Shown here: piece by piece, positions 39,451-50,926 of the stretch | Layout of the letters: every line of letters starts with the position of its first letter | How positions within the stretch are numbered: the first letter of the stretch is position 1 | Origin: Mannheimia granulomatis | GTDB taxonomy: Bacteria; Pseudomonadota; Gammaproteobacteria; Enterobacterales; Pasteurellaceae | Length of the DNA stretch: 64,000 nucleotides | Direction: 5' to 3' | Assembly (NCBI RefSeq): GCF_011455695.1 | Contig: NZ_CP015030.1 | Span: 558,001 to 622,000 of the forward strand | Made by a program: the position numbers and the translations under genes | The notes under the pieces: model-generated | What the model was told of the DNA's origin: nothing | The model's database searches: none | Seen by the model: the letters and a program-made list of their open reading frames with translations, nothing else

Positions 39451-40992
39451 ATGCTTATTGGTGTACCAAGAGAGCTGTTAGACGGTGAAACCAGAGTGGC
39501 GGCAACGCCAAAGACCGTTGAGCAGATTAAAAAACTTGGCTTTGATGTCCTCATTGAAGAGAATGCAGGCTTTAAAGCCAGTTTTGAAGACAATGCATTT
39601 GTTAATGCAGGTGCAAGTATCGGCACTCAGCAAGAGGTTTGGAATGCGGACATTATCTTTAAAGTAAATGCCCCAACCGAGGCTGAAATTGATTTAATCA
39701 AAGAAGGTGCAACTTTGGTTAGCTTTATTTGGCCGGCACAAAATCCACAATTGATGGAAAAGTTGCAGTCTAAAAAAATCAATGTCCTGGCAATGGATGC
39801 AGTACCACGTATTTCTCGAGCGCAAGCCTTGGATGCTTTAAGCTCAATGGCAAATATTTCGGGTTATCGTGCCGTGATTGAAGCAGCGAATTCCTTTGGC
39901 AGCTTCTTTACCGGTCAAATTACCGCAGCAGGTAAAGTACCACCGGCGAAAGTGTTAGTTATTGGTGCAGGTGTTGCCGGTTTAGCGGCAATTGGCGCGG
40001 CAAACAGTCTTGGTGCGATTGTGCGTGCTTTTGACTCCCGTCCGGAAGTAAAAGAACAGGTAAAATCAATGGGCGCTGACTTCTTAGAAATTGATTTTGA
40101 AGAAGAGGGTGGCTCCGGTGACGGCTATGCAAAAGTGATGTCGGAAGAGTTTAACCGCCGTGCAATGGAGCTTTATGCCGCTCAAGCAAAAGAGGTGGAT
40201 ATTATCATTACTACGGCAGCGATTCCGGGTAAGCCGGCTCCGCGTCTATTGACCCGTGAGATGGTTGATTCTATGAAACCTGGCTCAGTGATTGTGGATT
40301 TAGCTGCTGCTACAGGTGGTAACTGTGAATATACGAAAGCAGGTGAAGTTTTTGTCACCGATAACCAAGTGAAAGTGATTGGTTATACGGATTTTCCGGC
40401 TCGTTTGCCAACACAGTCGTCCCAACTTTACGGTACTAATTTAGTTAATTTATTAAAATTACTTGCTCCGAACAAAGATGGTCAAATCGACATTAATTTT
40501 GAAGATGTGGTATTACGTGGCGTAACCGTTGTGCGTGATGGTGAATTAACTTGGCCGGCTCCACCGATTCAAGTTTCGGCTCAGCCTCAAAAACAAGCGG
40601 CAGCTAATCCACAAGCGGTCAAAAGAGAAGAAAAACCTGCAGATCCACGTGTGAAATATGGCGTAATGGCTGGGGCGGGTGCATTATTCCTATGGCTGGC
40701 TTCAGTTGCACCAGCTGCATTTTTATCGCACTTTACCGTATTCGTATTAGCCTGTGTAGTGGGTTACTATGTGGTTTGGAATGTCAGCCACGCATTACAC
40801 ACTCCACTAATGGCGGTAACCAATGCGATTTCAGGTATTATTATCGTAGGTGCGGTTTTACAAATTGCTCAACCTACCGGTAATTTCTTTATTGATATTT
40901 TAGCATTTATTGCAATATTAGTTGCCAGCATTAATATCTTTGGTGGCTTTAAAGTGACGCAACGTATGCTTGCAATGTTTAGAAAAGGTTAA
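39451..40992 (+). CDS. pntA: NAD(P) transhydrogenase subunit alpha
   Basis: PntA is the NAD(H)-binding subunit of the proton-translocating transhydrogenase. The 513-residue protein has domain I (about 1-380; [33 protein letters not shown]), a linker, and four C-terminal membrane helices. The linker [22 protein letters not shown] is encoded by DNA with two uptake-signal cores about 20 bases apart. ATG 39451 follows CAGGAG. pntB begins 14 bases after the stop. Confidence 0.96.
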   Translation: MLIGVPRELLDGETRVAATPKTVEQIKKLGFDVLIEENAGFKASFEDNAFVNAGASIGTQQEVWNADIIFKVNAPTEAEIDLIKEGATLVSFIWPAQNPQLMEKLQSKKINVLAMDAVPRISRAQALDALSSMANISGYRAVIEAANSFGSFFTGQITAAGKVPPAKVLVIGAGVAGLAAIGAANSLGAIVRAFDSRPEVKEQVKSMGADFLEIDFEEEGGSGDGYAKVMSEEFNRRAMELYAAQAKEVDIIITTAAIPGKPAPRLLTREMVDSMKPGSVIVDLAAATGGNCEYTKAGEVFVTDNQVKVIGYTDFPARLPTQSSQLYGTNLVNLLKLLAPNKDGQIDINFEDVVLRGVTVVRDGELTWPAPPIQVSAQPQKQAAANPQAVKREEKPADPRVKYGVMAGAGALFLWLASVAPAAFLSHFTVFVLACVVGYYVVWNVSHALHTPLMAVTNAISGIIIVGAVLQIAQPTGNFFIDILAFIAILVASINIFGGFKVTQRMLAMFRKG

Positions 40993-41006
40993 GGAGAAAC
41001 GAAACT

Positions 41007-42455
41007 ATGTCTTTTGGATTTGTTACCGCTGCTTATATTATCGCAGCTATTCTCTTTATCATGAGCTTAGCCGGTCTTTCTAAACATGAAACGGCAAAAG
41101 CAGGCTGCTGGTATGGTATTGTAGGGATGGGAATTGCTTTAGTGGCAACAATTTTTGGACCACAATCACACGGCACCGTTTGGATCTTAATTGCAATGGC
41201 AATTGGTGGCTTCATTGGGGTGAAAAAAGCCCTTAAAGTGGAAATGACCGAAATGCCTGAGCTGGTTGCAATTCTTCACAGTTTTGTTGGTTTAGCTGCC
41301 GTATTAGTTGGTTTTAACAGCTACGGCTTACATACCAATGCATTAATGCCGGCAAATTTAGATGAGGTAGCGCAAGCCGCATTTTTAGCCGAGCAAGCGA
41401 CTCTTGCGAACATTCATAATGTAGAAGTGTTCTTAGGTATCTTTATCGGTGCGGTGACCTTCTCCGGTTCACTTGTTGCATTCGGTAAATTAAGCGGCAA
41501 ATTATTTGGTCGCAAAGTCTCTTCTGCGGCATTAAATATTCCACACAAACACAAATGGAACTTAGCGGCAATCGTCGTATCTGTGTTCTTGATGATTGTC
41601 TTCCTTAATCATCCGGAGAATATTTTCCCGGTATTGATTATGACGATCATTGCTTTAGTGTTTGGTTGGCATTTGGTCTCTTCTATCGGTGGTGCAGATA
41701 TGCCGGTTGTGGTGTCAATGCTTAACTCTTATTCCGGTTGGGCTGCGGCTGCAGCAGGTTTTATGCTAAGCAATGATTTATTAATTGTCACCGGGGCATT
41801 GGTAGGTTCTTCAGGTGCAATTCTTTCTTACATTATGTGTAAGGCAATGAACCGTTCATTTATCAGTGTGATTGCAGGCGGCTTTGGTAATGATGTGCAA
41901 TCAAGCAAAGGTGATGAAGAATATGGTGAGCACCGTGAAACCAACGCGGAAGAAGTTGCAGAAATGTTGAAAAACGCAAGCTCTGTTATTATTACTCCAG
42001 GGTATGGTATGGCCGTTGCTCAAGCTCAATATCCGGTTGCAGAAATTACCGCGAAATTGCGTGAAAAAGGCGTAAATGTACGTTTTGGTATTCACCCTGT
42101 TGCAGGTCGTTTACCGGGCCATATGAACGTATTATTAGCGGAAGCCAAGGTGCCTTATGATGTCGTATTAGAAATGGATGAAATCAACGAAGATTTCGAA
42201 GAAACGGATGTGGTATTGGTTATCGGTGCAAATGATACTGTAAACCCAGCTGCATTAGACGATCCATCAAGTCCAATCGCAGGCATGCCGGTGCTTGAAG
42301 TTTGGAAAGCACAAAACGTTATCGTATTCAAACGCTCAATGGCAGTAGGCTATGCCGGTGTGCAAAACCCACTGTTCTTTAAAGAAAATACCCAAATGTT
42401 ATTTGGTGATGCGAAAGAGCGTGTGGACGATATTTTAAGAGCATTAAACAGCTAA
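41007..42455 (+). CDS. pntB: NAD(P) transhydrogenase subunit beta
   Basis: PntB completes the transhydrogenase with about nine membrane helices (proton channel) and the NADP(H)-binding domain III. The 482-residue protein shows [42 protein letters not shown] and [11 protein letters not shown] in domain III. With PntA it supplies NADPH at the expense of the proton gradient. Confidence 0.96.
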   Translation: MSFGFVTAAYIIAAILFIMSLAGLSKHETAKAGCWYGIVGMGIALVATIFGPQSHGTVWILIAMAIGGFIGVKKALKVEMTEMPELVAILHSFVGLAAVLVGFNSYGLHTNALMPANLDEVAQAAFLAEQATLANIHNVEVFLGIFIGAVTFSGSLVAFGKLSGKLFGRKVSSAALNIPHKHKWNLAAIVVSVFLMIVFLNHPENIFPVLIMTIIALVFGWHLVSSIGGADMPVVVSMLNSYSGWAAAAAGFMLSNDLLIVTGALVGSSGAILSYIMCKAMNRSFISVIAGGFGNDVQSSKGDEEYGEHRETNAEEVAEMLKNASSVIITPGYGMAVAQAQYPVAEITAKLREKGVNVRFGIHPVAGRLPGHMNVLLAEAKVPYDVVLEMDEINEDFEETDVVLVIGANDTVNPAALDDPSSPIAGMPVLEVWKAQNVIVFKRSMAVGYAGVQNPLFFKENTQMLFGDAKERVDDILRALNS

Positions 42456-42469
42456 TTATTCTTGAAGGG

Positions 42470-42496
42470 AAAGCGGACAAAAGTCCGCTTTTTTTG
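42470..42496 (+). terminator. terminator after pntAB
   Basis: AAAGCGGAC / GTCCGCTTT around AAAA, then TTTTT. Confidence 0.9.
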
Positions 42497-42529
42497 TGCT
42501 TACAAGCGGTTATTTTTTTCTGGTTTTTT

Positions 42530-42561
42530 GCAAAAAAATAACCACAGCCAAGGCTGTGGTT
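42530..42561 (-). terminator. terminator after the DUF1328 gene
   Basis: On the minus strand ACCACAGCC / GGCTGTGGT around TT is followed by TATTTTTTT. It faces the pntAB terminator. Confidence 0.85.
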
Positions 42562-42583
42562 TAAAATAGTGTTTTGATTCTTG

Positions 42584-42739
42584 CTATTTTCTCTTGAAGA
42601 AAAATGAGATAACAGAGATCGCTAGGAATACGAAAAAGAGAATTTTCGCAATTTCTGTGGCACTACCTGCAATACCACCAAAGCCTAATAACGCTGCGAT
42701 AATGGCAATAATAAAAAATACAACTGCGTAATGTAACAT
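42584..42739 (-). CDS. ytjA: DUF1328 small membrane protein (YtjA type)
   Basis: This 51-codon gene encodes a peptide beginning [19 protein letters not shown] and ending FFFKRK. It has two hydrophobic segments separated by [13 protein letters not shown], the signature of the DUF1328/YtjA family. GGAGAAAC precedes the ATG at the right distance, and a clean terminator follows. In enterobacteria the gene is stress-associated, but no molecular function is known. Confidence 0.87.
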   Translation of the reverse strand: MLHYAVVFFIIAIIAALLGFGGIAGSATEIAKILFFVFLAISVISFFFKRK

Positions 42740-42818
42740 ACTGTTTCTCCTTATTGTATTTTAATCAAACAACTTGAAATTAACATAATTGTAATATTAT
42801 TGCAAATAATATGATTTT

Positions 42819-43400
42819 TTAGTCTTGGTTAATTCGGCTTGAAATCGCACTTTGTTGATTTTTGTATTTTGCATCTTTGCGGGCATTGTATGGTTTGGCT
42901 GCATCACCACTTAAGATTTCAAAACTTAATGCCCCGATTGCCATATTGGGGCGTAAGGCAAGAGGTAATTTGCCAGCATTAAAAAATTCCAGCACAATTT
43001 TACCTTCCCAACCCGGGTCAATACGGTGTGCGGTAACGTGAACCATTAAGCCTAACCTTGCTAAAGAGGAACGCCCATCCAGCCAGCCGACAATATTTGC
43101 CGGCAGTTTGACGGATTCAAGTGTTGTTGCAAGAGCGAGTTCACCGGGGTGTAGAAAAAAGGCTTCTCCATCTTCAATAATGATTTCATCACTCATGACT
43201 TTATTGAGTTGGGCGGCAACTTCTTCTCGTGGCCCGCTTAAATCAATATATGGAGTGTTGTGTTCACGAAATACGCGAAATGAGTTACCTAAACGTACAT
43301 CAGCCGTTGCCCCGGAAATTTTGTCATCAGCCGGGCGAGGGGTAATGGTAATTTTGCCTTCATCTAGGTAACGTTTAATATCTGTATCACATAAACGCAT
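42819..43400 (-). CDS. dcd: dCTP deaminase
   Basis: Dcd deaminates dCTP to dUTP, the main source of dUMP for thymidylate. The 193-residue protein keeps the active-site residues S111, R115 and E138 ([24 protein letters not shown]), and the N-terminal [15 protein letters not shown]. The bifunctional dCTP deaminase/dUTPase has a different pattern. It follows udk by 9 bases on the same strand, so the two form an operon of pyrimidine metabolism. Confidence 0.96.
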   Translation of the reverse strand: MRLCDTDIKRYLDEGKITITPRPADDKISGATADVRLGNSFRVFREHNTPYIDLSGPREEVAAQLNKVMSDEIIIEDGEAFFLHPGELALATTLESVKLPANIVGWLDGRSSLARLGLMVHVTAHRIDPGWEGKIVLEFFNAGKLPLALRPNMAIGALSFEILSGDAAKPYNARKDAKYKNQQSAISSRINQD

Positions 43401-43409
43401 GAGTCGCTC

Positions 43410-44057
43410 CTATTTCAGTAGTTGCTTGATTTGTGCTTTGAGAATATCAATCGCAATACGGTTTTTTCCACCTTTTGGCACAATAATATCGGCATATTGT
43501 TTAGATGGTTCGATAAATTGTAAGAACATCGGGCGAACAGTTTTGCGATATTGGGTAATCACCGAGTCCATTGAGCGACCACGTTCTACCATATCTCGTT
43601 GCAAGCGACGGATAAAGCAGATATCTAATGGTGCATCAACGAAAATTGACACATTGAGTTCATTACGAATTTCTTCATCTGTTAACAACAAAATCCCTTC
43701 CAAAATAATGATCTTTTTCGGTTCAAAATGACGGGTGGTAGTTTTGCGGTTATGCTCGGTATAATCATATTCAGGAATTTCTATGGCATTACCCTGTTTT
43801 AATTGGCGTAAATGTTCAACCAATAAATGATGATCCATTGAATTAGGGTGGTCATAATTGGTTTTGATGCGTTCTTCCATACTGAGATGAGATTGGTCTT
43901 TATAATAGGCATCTTCAGAAATAATACCGATATTATCCGTCCCCAATTCGTTTTTTAATTCTTTATAAATGGTTGAGGCAATTAAGCTTTTTCCTGATGC
44001 TGAAGCTCCAGCAATGGCAATCACAACGCACGATGGGGTCTGAATAATATTACTCAT
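43410..44057 (-). CDS. udk: uridine kinase
   Basis: Udk phosphorylates uridine and cytidine to UMP and CMP for salvage. The 215-residue P-loop protein has GASASGKS at 17-24, the substrate-binding segment [22 protein letters not shown], and the LID-like [17 protein letters not shown]. Length and sequence match E. coli Udk. It is upstream of dcd in an apparent two-gene operon. Confidence 0.96.
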   Translation of the reverse strand: MSNIIQTPSCVVIAIAGASASGKSLIASTIYKELKNELGTDNIGIISEDAYYKDQSHLSMEERIKTNYDHPNSMDHHLLVEHLRQLKQGNAIEIPEYDYTEHNRKTTTRHFEPKKIIILEGILLLTDEEIRNELNVSIFVDAPLDICFIRRLQRDMVERGRSMDSVITQYRKTVRPMFLQFIEPSKQYADIIVPKGGKNRIAIDILKAQIKQLLK

Positions 44058-44161
44058 AAAAAATTTCCTATTAAGTCAAAAGAGTTTCTGCATAAATTAT
44101 ACCGAATTTTTGCAAAATTTTCTGTATAATCGACCGCTTGTTATACATTTTGGAGAAAAAA

Positions 44162-44791
44162 GTGGATATTTTTATTCAAGGTTTTGTAGTTTGCTTTGGT
44201 TTAATTGTTTCTATCGGGGCACAAAACGCTTTTTTACTGAAACAAGGTATTTTAAAACAGCATGTTTTTTGGATTGCATCTCTCTGCTTTTTAGGTGATG
44301 TGCTGTTAATGACTGTTGGCGTCTTAGGACTTGGAATGATCATTTCTGAATTGCCGATATTAAGTCTAATTATTTCTCTATTAGGGGCGCTGTTTTTATT
44401 GACTTATGGCAGCCGTTCTTTTATCAGCGTATTTAAAAGTACAGACTATTTAACGGCAAGTGGAGAAACGGCAACAAGCCTTCAAAAAGCCTTAATGATT
44501 ACCTTTGCCATTACATTTTTAAATCCACATGTTTATATTGATACAGTGGTGATTGTGGGTAGTATTGGAGGAAAGCTGAGCTTTGAGGGCAAAATGTATT
44601 TCTTAGCTGGGGCATTGATTTGTTCATTTCTTTGGTTTTTTGGCGTTGGCTATGGGGCAAGGTTACTTTCACCTTATTTTGCTAAACGCAGAACCTGGCA
44701 GATCCTAGATGCCATTACAGGGCTGATTATGTATTTTATTGCTTTTAGTTTGATTGTGTATGCTTATCAGCTAATTGAGCAAATTTTTTAG
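44162..44791 (+). CDS. argO: ArgO/LysE-type amino acid exporter
   Basis: The 209-residue protein has about six hydrophobic segments and the LysE-superfamily motif SIGAQNAFLLKQGI near the N-terminus, with FLNPHVYIDTVVIVGSIGG in the middle. It fits ArgO, the arginine exporter. A GTG at 44162 is the best start, with GGAG six bases upstream; an upstream TTG lies inside the uptake signal region. It stands alone between divergent udk and mreB. No argP regulator is adjacent. Confidence 0.85.
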   Translation: MDIFIQGFVVCFGLIVSIGAQNAFLLKQGILKQHVFWIASLCFLGDVLLMTVGVLGLGMIISELPILSLIISLLGALFLLTYGSRSFISVFKSTDYLTASGETATSLQKALMITFAITFLNPHVYIDTVVIVGSIGGKLSFEGKMYFLAGALICSFLWFFGVGYGARLLSPYFAKRRTWQILDAITGLIMYFIAFSLIVYAYQLIEQIF

Positions 44792-44860
44792 AGAATTAAA
44801 TTTTTCATTGCTGAATAGACCTATTTTTTGCTATATTTAACAGCAATATTCGCACGATAA

Positions 44861-45958
<1,098 letters not shown>

Positions 45959-46060
45959 GTATTTTTTCTAAGCAGATATTAAATTGAAAGTTGGCAATGG
46001 ATCTGATCTATTGTCAATTTTCATTATATATTCCCATAAATTTCACATAATATTTCTCTA

Positions 46061-47116
46061 ATGAAACCGATTTTTGCTAAAACGCCTTCTTTAGGCATGC
46101 GTCTGATTATTGCGATAATACTTTCTATTGCGCTTATTCTTTCTGATGGGCGTAGCTCATTGATGATTCAAGCCCGTAATATGCTTGAAACTGCAGTGAG
46201 TGGATTATATTATTTTGCAAATACTCCTCGCTCAATATTAGATGGCGTTAGTGGCAATTTTATCGATAACAATAAATTGCAAATGGAAAATAATTTATTG
46301 AAAGAGCAATTAAGAGAAAAAAGTGCGGATTTATTATTACTTGATCAGCTTAAAGTGGAAAATCAGCGTTTAAGACTGTTGCTAAGTTCTCCTCTTCGCC
46401 AAGATGAATATAAAAAAATTGCAGAGGTATTGGCTGCCGAAATGGATGCATATCGCCAACAAGTAGTAATAAACCAAGGGCGTTTGGACGGTGCTTTTGT
46501 CGGACAGCCGATTATTGATGAACGAGGTGTGGTAGGTCAGGTCATTTCAGTGGGTGAGAAATCAAGCCGAGTGCTACTTTTAACCGATATCACCCACGCA
46601 ATTCCTATTCAAGTATTACGTAATGATGTACGTGGTATCGCAAATGGTACAGGCGGAAATAATGAGCTGATTGTTGATAACCTGCCACGTTCTATTGATG
46701 TGGTAAAAGGAGATGTATTAGTTACATCAGGTTTGGGAGGGCGTTTCCCAGAAGGTTATCCGGTGGCGATTGTAGAAACTGTTGAAAACGATACCAAAAG
46801 CCAATTTGCACGTATTGTAGCGCGTCCTCTAGCTTCATTCGACAGGCTACGCTATTTACTTTTGCTTTGGCCAACGTCAGAAGAGAAAAATTACAGCCAA
46901 AGTTTATCGCCGGAACAAGTACGTGAGGTCGTAGAGGAAAGACGTAACAGCATTAATCCTTTTGAACGTTTAAAACAGATGTCGAATAAGAAAGTTGAAG
47001 TTCAATTAGATGCAAAAGAAGAACAGATAGACGCGGATGAAACTATTGAAAATCCGGCTGAGCAACCGGATATCGAAAATCATGAAAATTATCACACCGA
47101 ACAAGGAGCTGAATAA
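46061..47116 (+). CDS. mreC: cell shape-determining protein MreC
   Basis: MreC is the bitopic periplasmic scaffold of the elongasome. The 351-residue protein has one membrane helix (about 15-32), a coiled coil (about 70-105, LQMENNLLKEQLREKSADLLLLDQLKVENQRLRLLL) and the two beta-barrel domain (about 120-270, VNQGRLDGAFVGQPIIDERGVVGQVI). The C-terminal tail of about 70 residues is acidic and low-complexity. mreD starts at the next base after the mreC stop. Confidence 0.94.
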   Translation: MKPIFAKTPSLGMRLIIAIILSIALILSDGRSSLMIQARNMLETAVSGLYYFANTPRSILDGVSGNFIDNNKLQMENNLLKEQLREKSADLLLLDQLKVENQRLRLLLSSPLRQDEYKKIAEVLAAEMDAYRQQVVINQGRLDGAFVGQPIIDERGVVGQVISVGEKSSRVLLLTDITHAIPIQVLRNDVRGIANGTGGNNELIVDNLPRSIDVVKGDVLVTSGLGGRFPEGYPVAIVETVENDTKSQFARIVARPLASFDRLRYLLLLWPTSEEKNYSQSLSPEQVREVVEERRNSINPFERLKQMSNKKVEVQLDAKEEQIDADETIENPAEQPDIENHENYHTEQGAE

Positions 47117-47605
47117 ATGAGAGCAAATCCGATTTTTCAGCTATTGGTGTTAATTGCCATTTTTGTTGTCTCATTTGTATTGGAAATCATGCCTTGGCCT
47201 ATTGGTTTCCAAGGCTTACGCCCAAATTGGATTGTATTAGTATTAATTTACTGGGTACTTGCATTGCCGGATAAAATCAGTGTTGGTACAGCTTTTATTG
47301 CTGGCATTGTGTGGGATCTGATTCTTGGTTCCATTTTAGGCATACATGCTTTAGTACTATCGATCGCTATTTACTTTGTTGCGAAATATCATTTAATTTT
47401 GCGTAATCTTTCCCTTTGGTTACAAAGTTTACTGGTGATTGCTTATATTATTTTGATCCGTTGCTCGATTTTTATTATTGAATTTCTGTTGCATCGTGCA
47501 GAATTTAACTCTCAAGAGCTCTTAGGTGCAGTGATAAGCGGTATCTTATGGCCATGGATTTTCTTGCTGATGCGTCATATTCGCCGCCAATTACGGTTAC
47601 GCTAA
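47117..47605 (+). CDS. mreD: rod shape-determining protein MreD
   Basis: MreD is the polytopic partner of MreC. The 162-residue protein has five to six hydrophobic segments and the GFQGLRPNWIVLVLIYWVLALPDK motif typical of MreD. The ATG directly abuts the mreC stop, implying coupled translation. rarA follows after 14 bases; it may be read from the same transcript. Confidence 0.93.
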   Translation: MRANPIFQLLVLIAIFVVSFVLEIMPWPIGFQGLRPNWIVLVLIYWVLALPDKISVGTAFIAGIVWDLILGSILGIHALVLSIAIYFVAKYHLILRNLSLWLQSLLVIAYIILIRCSIFIIEFLLHRAEFNSQELLGAVISGILWPWIFLLMRHIRRQLRLR

Positions 47606-47619
47606 GAGATGAGGTTTAA

Positions 47620-48957
47620 ATGAACAGTTTGTCTTTTGATTTCGCAGAAGATTTTCGACCGCTTGCAGCTCGCATGCGGCCTCGAAATTTAAGCGAATAC
47701 ATCGGTCAATCTCATTTGATTGGCGAAGGCAAACCGCTTCGCAGAGCTATAGAGGCTGGGCATAGCCACTCCATGATTTTCTGGGGCCCACCGGGAACCG
47801 GTAAAACTACTTTAGCAGAAATTATTGCTCACCATTTTGATGCTGAGGTCGAACGTATTTCAGCTGTTACCAGCGGGGTAAAAGAAATTCGAGAGGCAAT
47901 TGAGCGGGCAAAGCTGAATTGTCAATCGGGCAGAAGAACTTTATTATTCGTAGATGAAGTCCACCGTTTCAACAAAAGCCAGCAAGATGCTTTTTTACCG
48001 CATATTGAAGACGGTACCATTATCTTTATCGGGGCGACTACTGAAAATCCCTCTTTTGAGCTGAATAATGCATTACTTTCACGTGCAAGAATTTATATTC
48101 TTAAGCCCTTACAAGCGGTTGAAATTGAAAAAGTTTTGCAAACAGCGGTGTTTGATAAAGAGCGAGGTCTTGGCAATGAAAATTTGCAGTTTGAAGATGA
48201 TGTGCTAAGACTACTGGCCGACTATGTTAATGGTGATGCTCGTTTTGCCCTCAACTGCTTAGAGTTAATGGTGGATATGGCGGAAAGCACAAGCGAGACT
48301 AAGTTGCTAAACAAGACCCTTCTGATCGAAGTTTTAGGTGAACGACAAGCCCGTTTTGATAAAGGTGGTGATCGTTATTATGATCTGATTTCTGCATTAC
48401 ATAAATCTATTCGAGGCTCTTCGCCAGACAGTGCTTTGTATTGGTATGCTCGTATTTTAACGGCCGGTGGTGATCCGCTTTATGTTGCCAGAAGATTACT
48501 CGCGATTGCCTCGGAAGATGTGGGAAATGCGGATCCAAGGGCTATGCAGATTGCGATTGCGGCTTGGGATTGTTTTACCCGAGTGGGAGCTTATGAAGGT
48601 GAAAGAGCGATTGCCCAGGCGATTATTTATCTTGCGGTGGCACCAAAAAGCAATGCGGTCTATCAAGCCTTTAATGAGGCAAAACGGTTGGCTAAAGAGG
48701 CGAAAGATTACGATGTACCTGAGCATTTACGTAATGCCCCAACGAATTTAATGAAATCCTTAGGCTATGGTGAAGAATATCGCTACGCCCATAACGAGCC
48801 AAATGCTTATGCAGCCGGAGAAAATTATTTTCCACCTGAATTAAAAGATACTCAATTCTATTTTCCGACAGAAAGGGGAATGGAAAAGCAAATTAAAGAA
48901 AAAATGGCATGGCTGAAAGCACAAGATGAGGCCAGCCGGACTCAACGTTATAAATAG
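47620..48957 (+). CDS. rarA: replication-associated recombination protein RarA (MgsA)
   Basis: RarA is an AAA+ ATPase related to clamp-loader and RuvB proteins; it acts at stalled forks. The 445-residue protein has Walker A GPPGTGKT at 56-63, Walker [17 protein letters not shown], sensor [18 protein letters not shown] and the C-terminal tetramerisation region [11 protein letters not shown]...SNAVYQAF. Two uptake signals lie within the gene. Its coupling to mreD is unusual relative to E. coli, where it follows lolA. Confidence 0.94.
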   Translation: MNSLSFDFAEDFRPLAARMRPRNLSEYIGQSHLIGEGKPLRRAIEAGHSHSMIFWGPPGTGKTTLAEIIAHHFDAEVERISAVTSGVKEIREAIERAKLNCQSGRRTLLFVDEVHRFNKSQQDAFLPHIEDGTIIFIGATTENPSFELNNALLSRARIYILKPLQAVEIEKVLQTAVFDKERGLGNENLQFEDDVLRLLADYVNGDARFALNCLELMVDMAESTSETKLLNKTLLIEVLGERQARFDKGGDRYYDLISALHKSIRGSSPDSALYWYARILTAGGDPLYVARRLLAIASEDVGNADPRAMQIAIAAWDCFTRVGAYEGERAIAQAIIYLAVAPKSNAVYQAFNEAKRLAKEAKDYDVPEHLRNAPTNLMKSLGYGEEYRYAHNEPNAYAAGENYFPPELKDTQFYFPTERGMEKQIKEKMAWLKAQDEASRTQRYK

Positions 48958-48960
48958 TTG

Positions 48961-49016
48961 CAAGCGGTTGAAATTGGCCAAAAATTTGCAAATTTTTAGT
49001 AAAAAATCACCGCTTG
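48961..49016. repeat. inverted uptake-signal pair between rarA and znuB
   Basis: CAAGCGGT (48961-48968) and ACCGCTTG (49009-49016) enclose an A/T-rich loop with ATTTGCAAATTT. It may act as a weak terminator for rarA. Confidence 0.65.
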
Positions 49017-49036
49017 TTATTCACCTAAATTGAATT

Positions 49037-49822
49037 ATGTTTGATATTTTATTTCCCGCTTGGCTTGCCGGCGTTTGTTTAGCTTTTATTACGGCACCGC
49101 TTGGTGCTTTTGTGGTATGGCGAAAAATGGCTTATTTCGGTGATACTCTTTCCCATTCTGCCTTACTTGGGGTAGCATTAGGCATTTTCTTGCAAATTGA
49201 TCCCTATCTTGCTGTTATTGTGATGACCATTGTGTTGGCGTTGTTACTGGTTTGGTTGGAGCAGAAAACCCATTATTCGGTAGATACTGTACTTGGTATT
49301 ATTGCGCATATCAGTCTTTCTCTTGGGGTTATTACCATTAGTTTACTGGATAATGTCAGAGTGGATTTAATGTCCTACTTATTTGGCGATTTATTGGCGA
49401 TCAATTCCAACGATGTTCTTTTTATTGCTCTTGGCGCGGCTGCTATTTTGTCCATTTTAGCGCTCTATTGGAAAGCTTTACTGTCAATGACTATCAGTGC
49501 TGAATTAGCTCAAATTGAGGGGCTAAATGTTGTACGTCTGCGTTTATTGTTGATGATTTTAACTGCATTAACTATTGCTTTGAGTATGAAATTTGTCGGA
49601 GCATTAATTATTACCTCATTACTCATTATTCCCTCGGCTACTGCAAGGCGATTTGCTAGAACGCCTGAAAGAATGGTGATTATTGCCATTTTATTGAGCA
49701 TAGTTGCAGTAACAGGTGGGCTGTTATTGTCGGCTTGGAAAGATACTCCGGCAGGGCCTTCTGTTGTGATTTGTGCTGGTTTTATCTTTTTATTATCGCT
49801 GTTTAAGAAAGAGAAAAGTTAA
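49037..49822 (+). CDS. znuB: zinc ABC transporter permease ZnuB
   Basis: ZnuB is the membrane component of the high-affinity zinc importer. The 261-residue protein has about eight hydrophobic segments, the FPAWLAGVCLAFITAPLGAFVVWRKMAYFGDTLSHSALLG block and the LIITSLLIIPSATAR motif. The family includes manganese permeases; similarity to ZnuB rather than MntB is my judgement. The partner genes znuA (binding protein) and znuC (ATPase) are not in the window, so the transporter genes are split. No Zur-like site was found upstream. Confidence 0.87.
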   Translation: MFDILFPAWLAGVCLAFITAPLGAFVVWRKMAYFGDTLSHSALLGVALGIFLQIDPYLAVIVMTIVLALLLVWLEQKTHYSVDTVLGIIAHISLSLGVITISLLDNVRVDLMSYLFGDLLAINSNDVLFIALGAAAILSILALYWKALLSMTISAELAQIEGLNVVRLRLLLMILTALTIALSMKFVGALIITSLLIIPSATARRFARTPERMVIIAILLSIVAVTGGLLLSAWKDTPAGPSVVICAGFIFLLSLFKKEKS

Positions 49823-49958
49823 ACGAATATATAATGATATAAAATATAAACAGAAAGCATAATATTTTAGCTAAATGCCATTGAATTTCAGCATTAATCC
49901 GTTTAAATTGCATTATTATTTTTTGTGTTTTTACTTACCTATTATTTAAGAAGTTATT

Positions 49959-50759
49959 ATGTGTCAATTACTTGGAATGAATTGTAATACGCCAACTGAT
50001 ATTACCTTTTCTTTTGATGGTTTTCGCCGCCGGGGAGGCTTAACTGATCATCATACAGACGGATTTGGAATCGCATTTTTTGAGGGAAAGGGAGTACGTG
50101 TTTTTCGCGATAACCGCCCGGGAGCCTCATCACTTATGGCTGAGTCAATCGGTCAATATCAAATTAAATCTTTAAATGTTGTGGCACATATTCGTAAAGC
50201 AACACGAGGTGATGTTAACCTTGAAAATACGCATCCTTTTATTCGAGAATTGTGGGGCGAAAACTGGGTCTTTGCTCATAATGGTACAGTAGAAGGAGTT
50301 GGTGTTTGCGAAGATTGTCATTACCAACCGATTGGTACTACTGATTCTGAAGCGGCATTTTGCAGAATTGTTTCTGAATTAAAAGAGATGTATCCGGCTA
50401 AACCAAGCGAAAAAGAGATTTTTGATGCAGTGGTGAAAATTACCTCAAAAATTGCTGAACACGGTGTATTTAATTTTATTCTTTCTAACGGACATTGGAT
50501 GATTGCTCGTTGTACCACAAATCTCCATTATGTTTGTCGTAAAGCCCCTTTTGGTAAGGCTCTGCGTGATGACGATGTTTCTATTGATTTTAGCCAATAT
50601 ACGAAAATTACCGATAAGGTGACTGTTATCACAACACAGCCTCTCACCAAAAATGAGAATTGGACTAAAATGAAAAATGGTGGTTATGTTTTCTTTAAAG
50701 ATGGTGATGTAGTTTATGAAATAGAAGGCACTTTGCCTGAGGCGAAACCTCACGTTTAA
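49959..50759 (+). CDS. class II glutamine amidotransferase (YafJ type)
   Basis: The 266-residue protein is a stand-alone Ntn-type glutaminase domain. Nucleophile C2 follows the start Met (MCQLLGMN). HTDGFGIAFFEGKG, HIRKATRGDVNLENTHPF with the substrate-binding Arg, and WVFAHNGTVEG with the oxyanion-hole Asn and Gly are clear. No synthetase domain is attached, so the acceptor is unknown. It resembles E. coli YafJ. It is monocistronic, followed by an IS relic and a terminator. Confidence 0.88.
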   Translation: MCQLLGMNCNTPTDITFSFDGFRRRGGLTDHHTDGFGIAFFEGKGVRVFRDNRPGASSLMAESIGQYQIKSLNVVAHIRKATRGDVNLENTHPFIRELWGENWVFAHNGTVEGVGVCEDCHYQPIGTTDSEAAFCRIVSELKEMYPAKPSEKEIFDAVVKITSKIAEHGVFNFILSNGHWMIARCTTNLHYVCRKAPFGKALRDDDVSIDFSQYTKITDKVTVITTQPLTKNENWTKMKNGGYVFFKDGDVVYEIEGTLPEAKPHV

Positions 50760-50778
50760 TCTTAGAAAATATAGTGTT

Positions 50779-50830
50779 TGATCTGCACCTTAATCAGCTA
50801 GCTTTGAGTCTAATTATTAGGGCAGAGCAA
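50779..50830 (-). mobile_element. degenerate IS-end relic, reversed relative to the 22108 copy
   Basis: The segment opens TGATCTGCACCTTAATCAG, the complement of CTGATTAAAGGTGCAGATT at 22143-22161. The rest aligns with few gaps to the complement of the 22108 relic, ending in GGGCAGAGCA where that one has GGGGTGCAGATCA. It is 50-odd bases long and carries no gene. Confidence 0.5.
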
Positions 50831-50876
50831 TATTATGCCTTTTCATATTTTCTTATTCTTATTCATCTTATTTTTG

Positions 50877-50900
50877 TCCCACATTTTTGTGGGATTTTTT
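50877..50900 (+). terminator. terminator upstream of the TonB-receptor gene
   Basis: TCCCACA / TGTGGGA around TTTT is followed by six or more Ts. It closes the glutamine amidotransferase transcript and insulates the receptor promoter. Confidence 0.85.
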
Positions 50901-50926
50901 TGCTTGAAAGAAAGCTATATTTCTAT

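Noticed and set aside
46318-46330. Haemophilus-type uptake core AAGTGCGG
   Set aside because: The ninth base is A, not T, and it is the only near-match noted; the ACAAGCGGT dialect is clear everywhere else.
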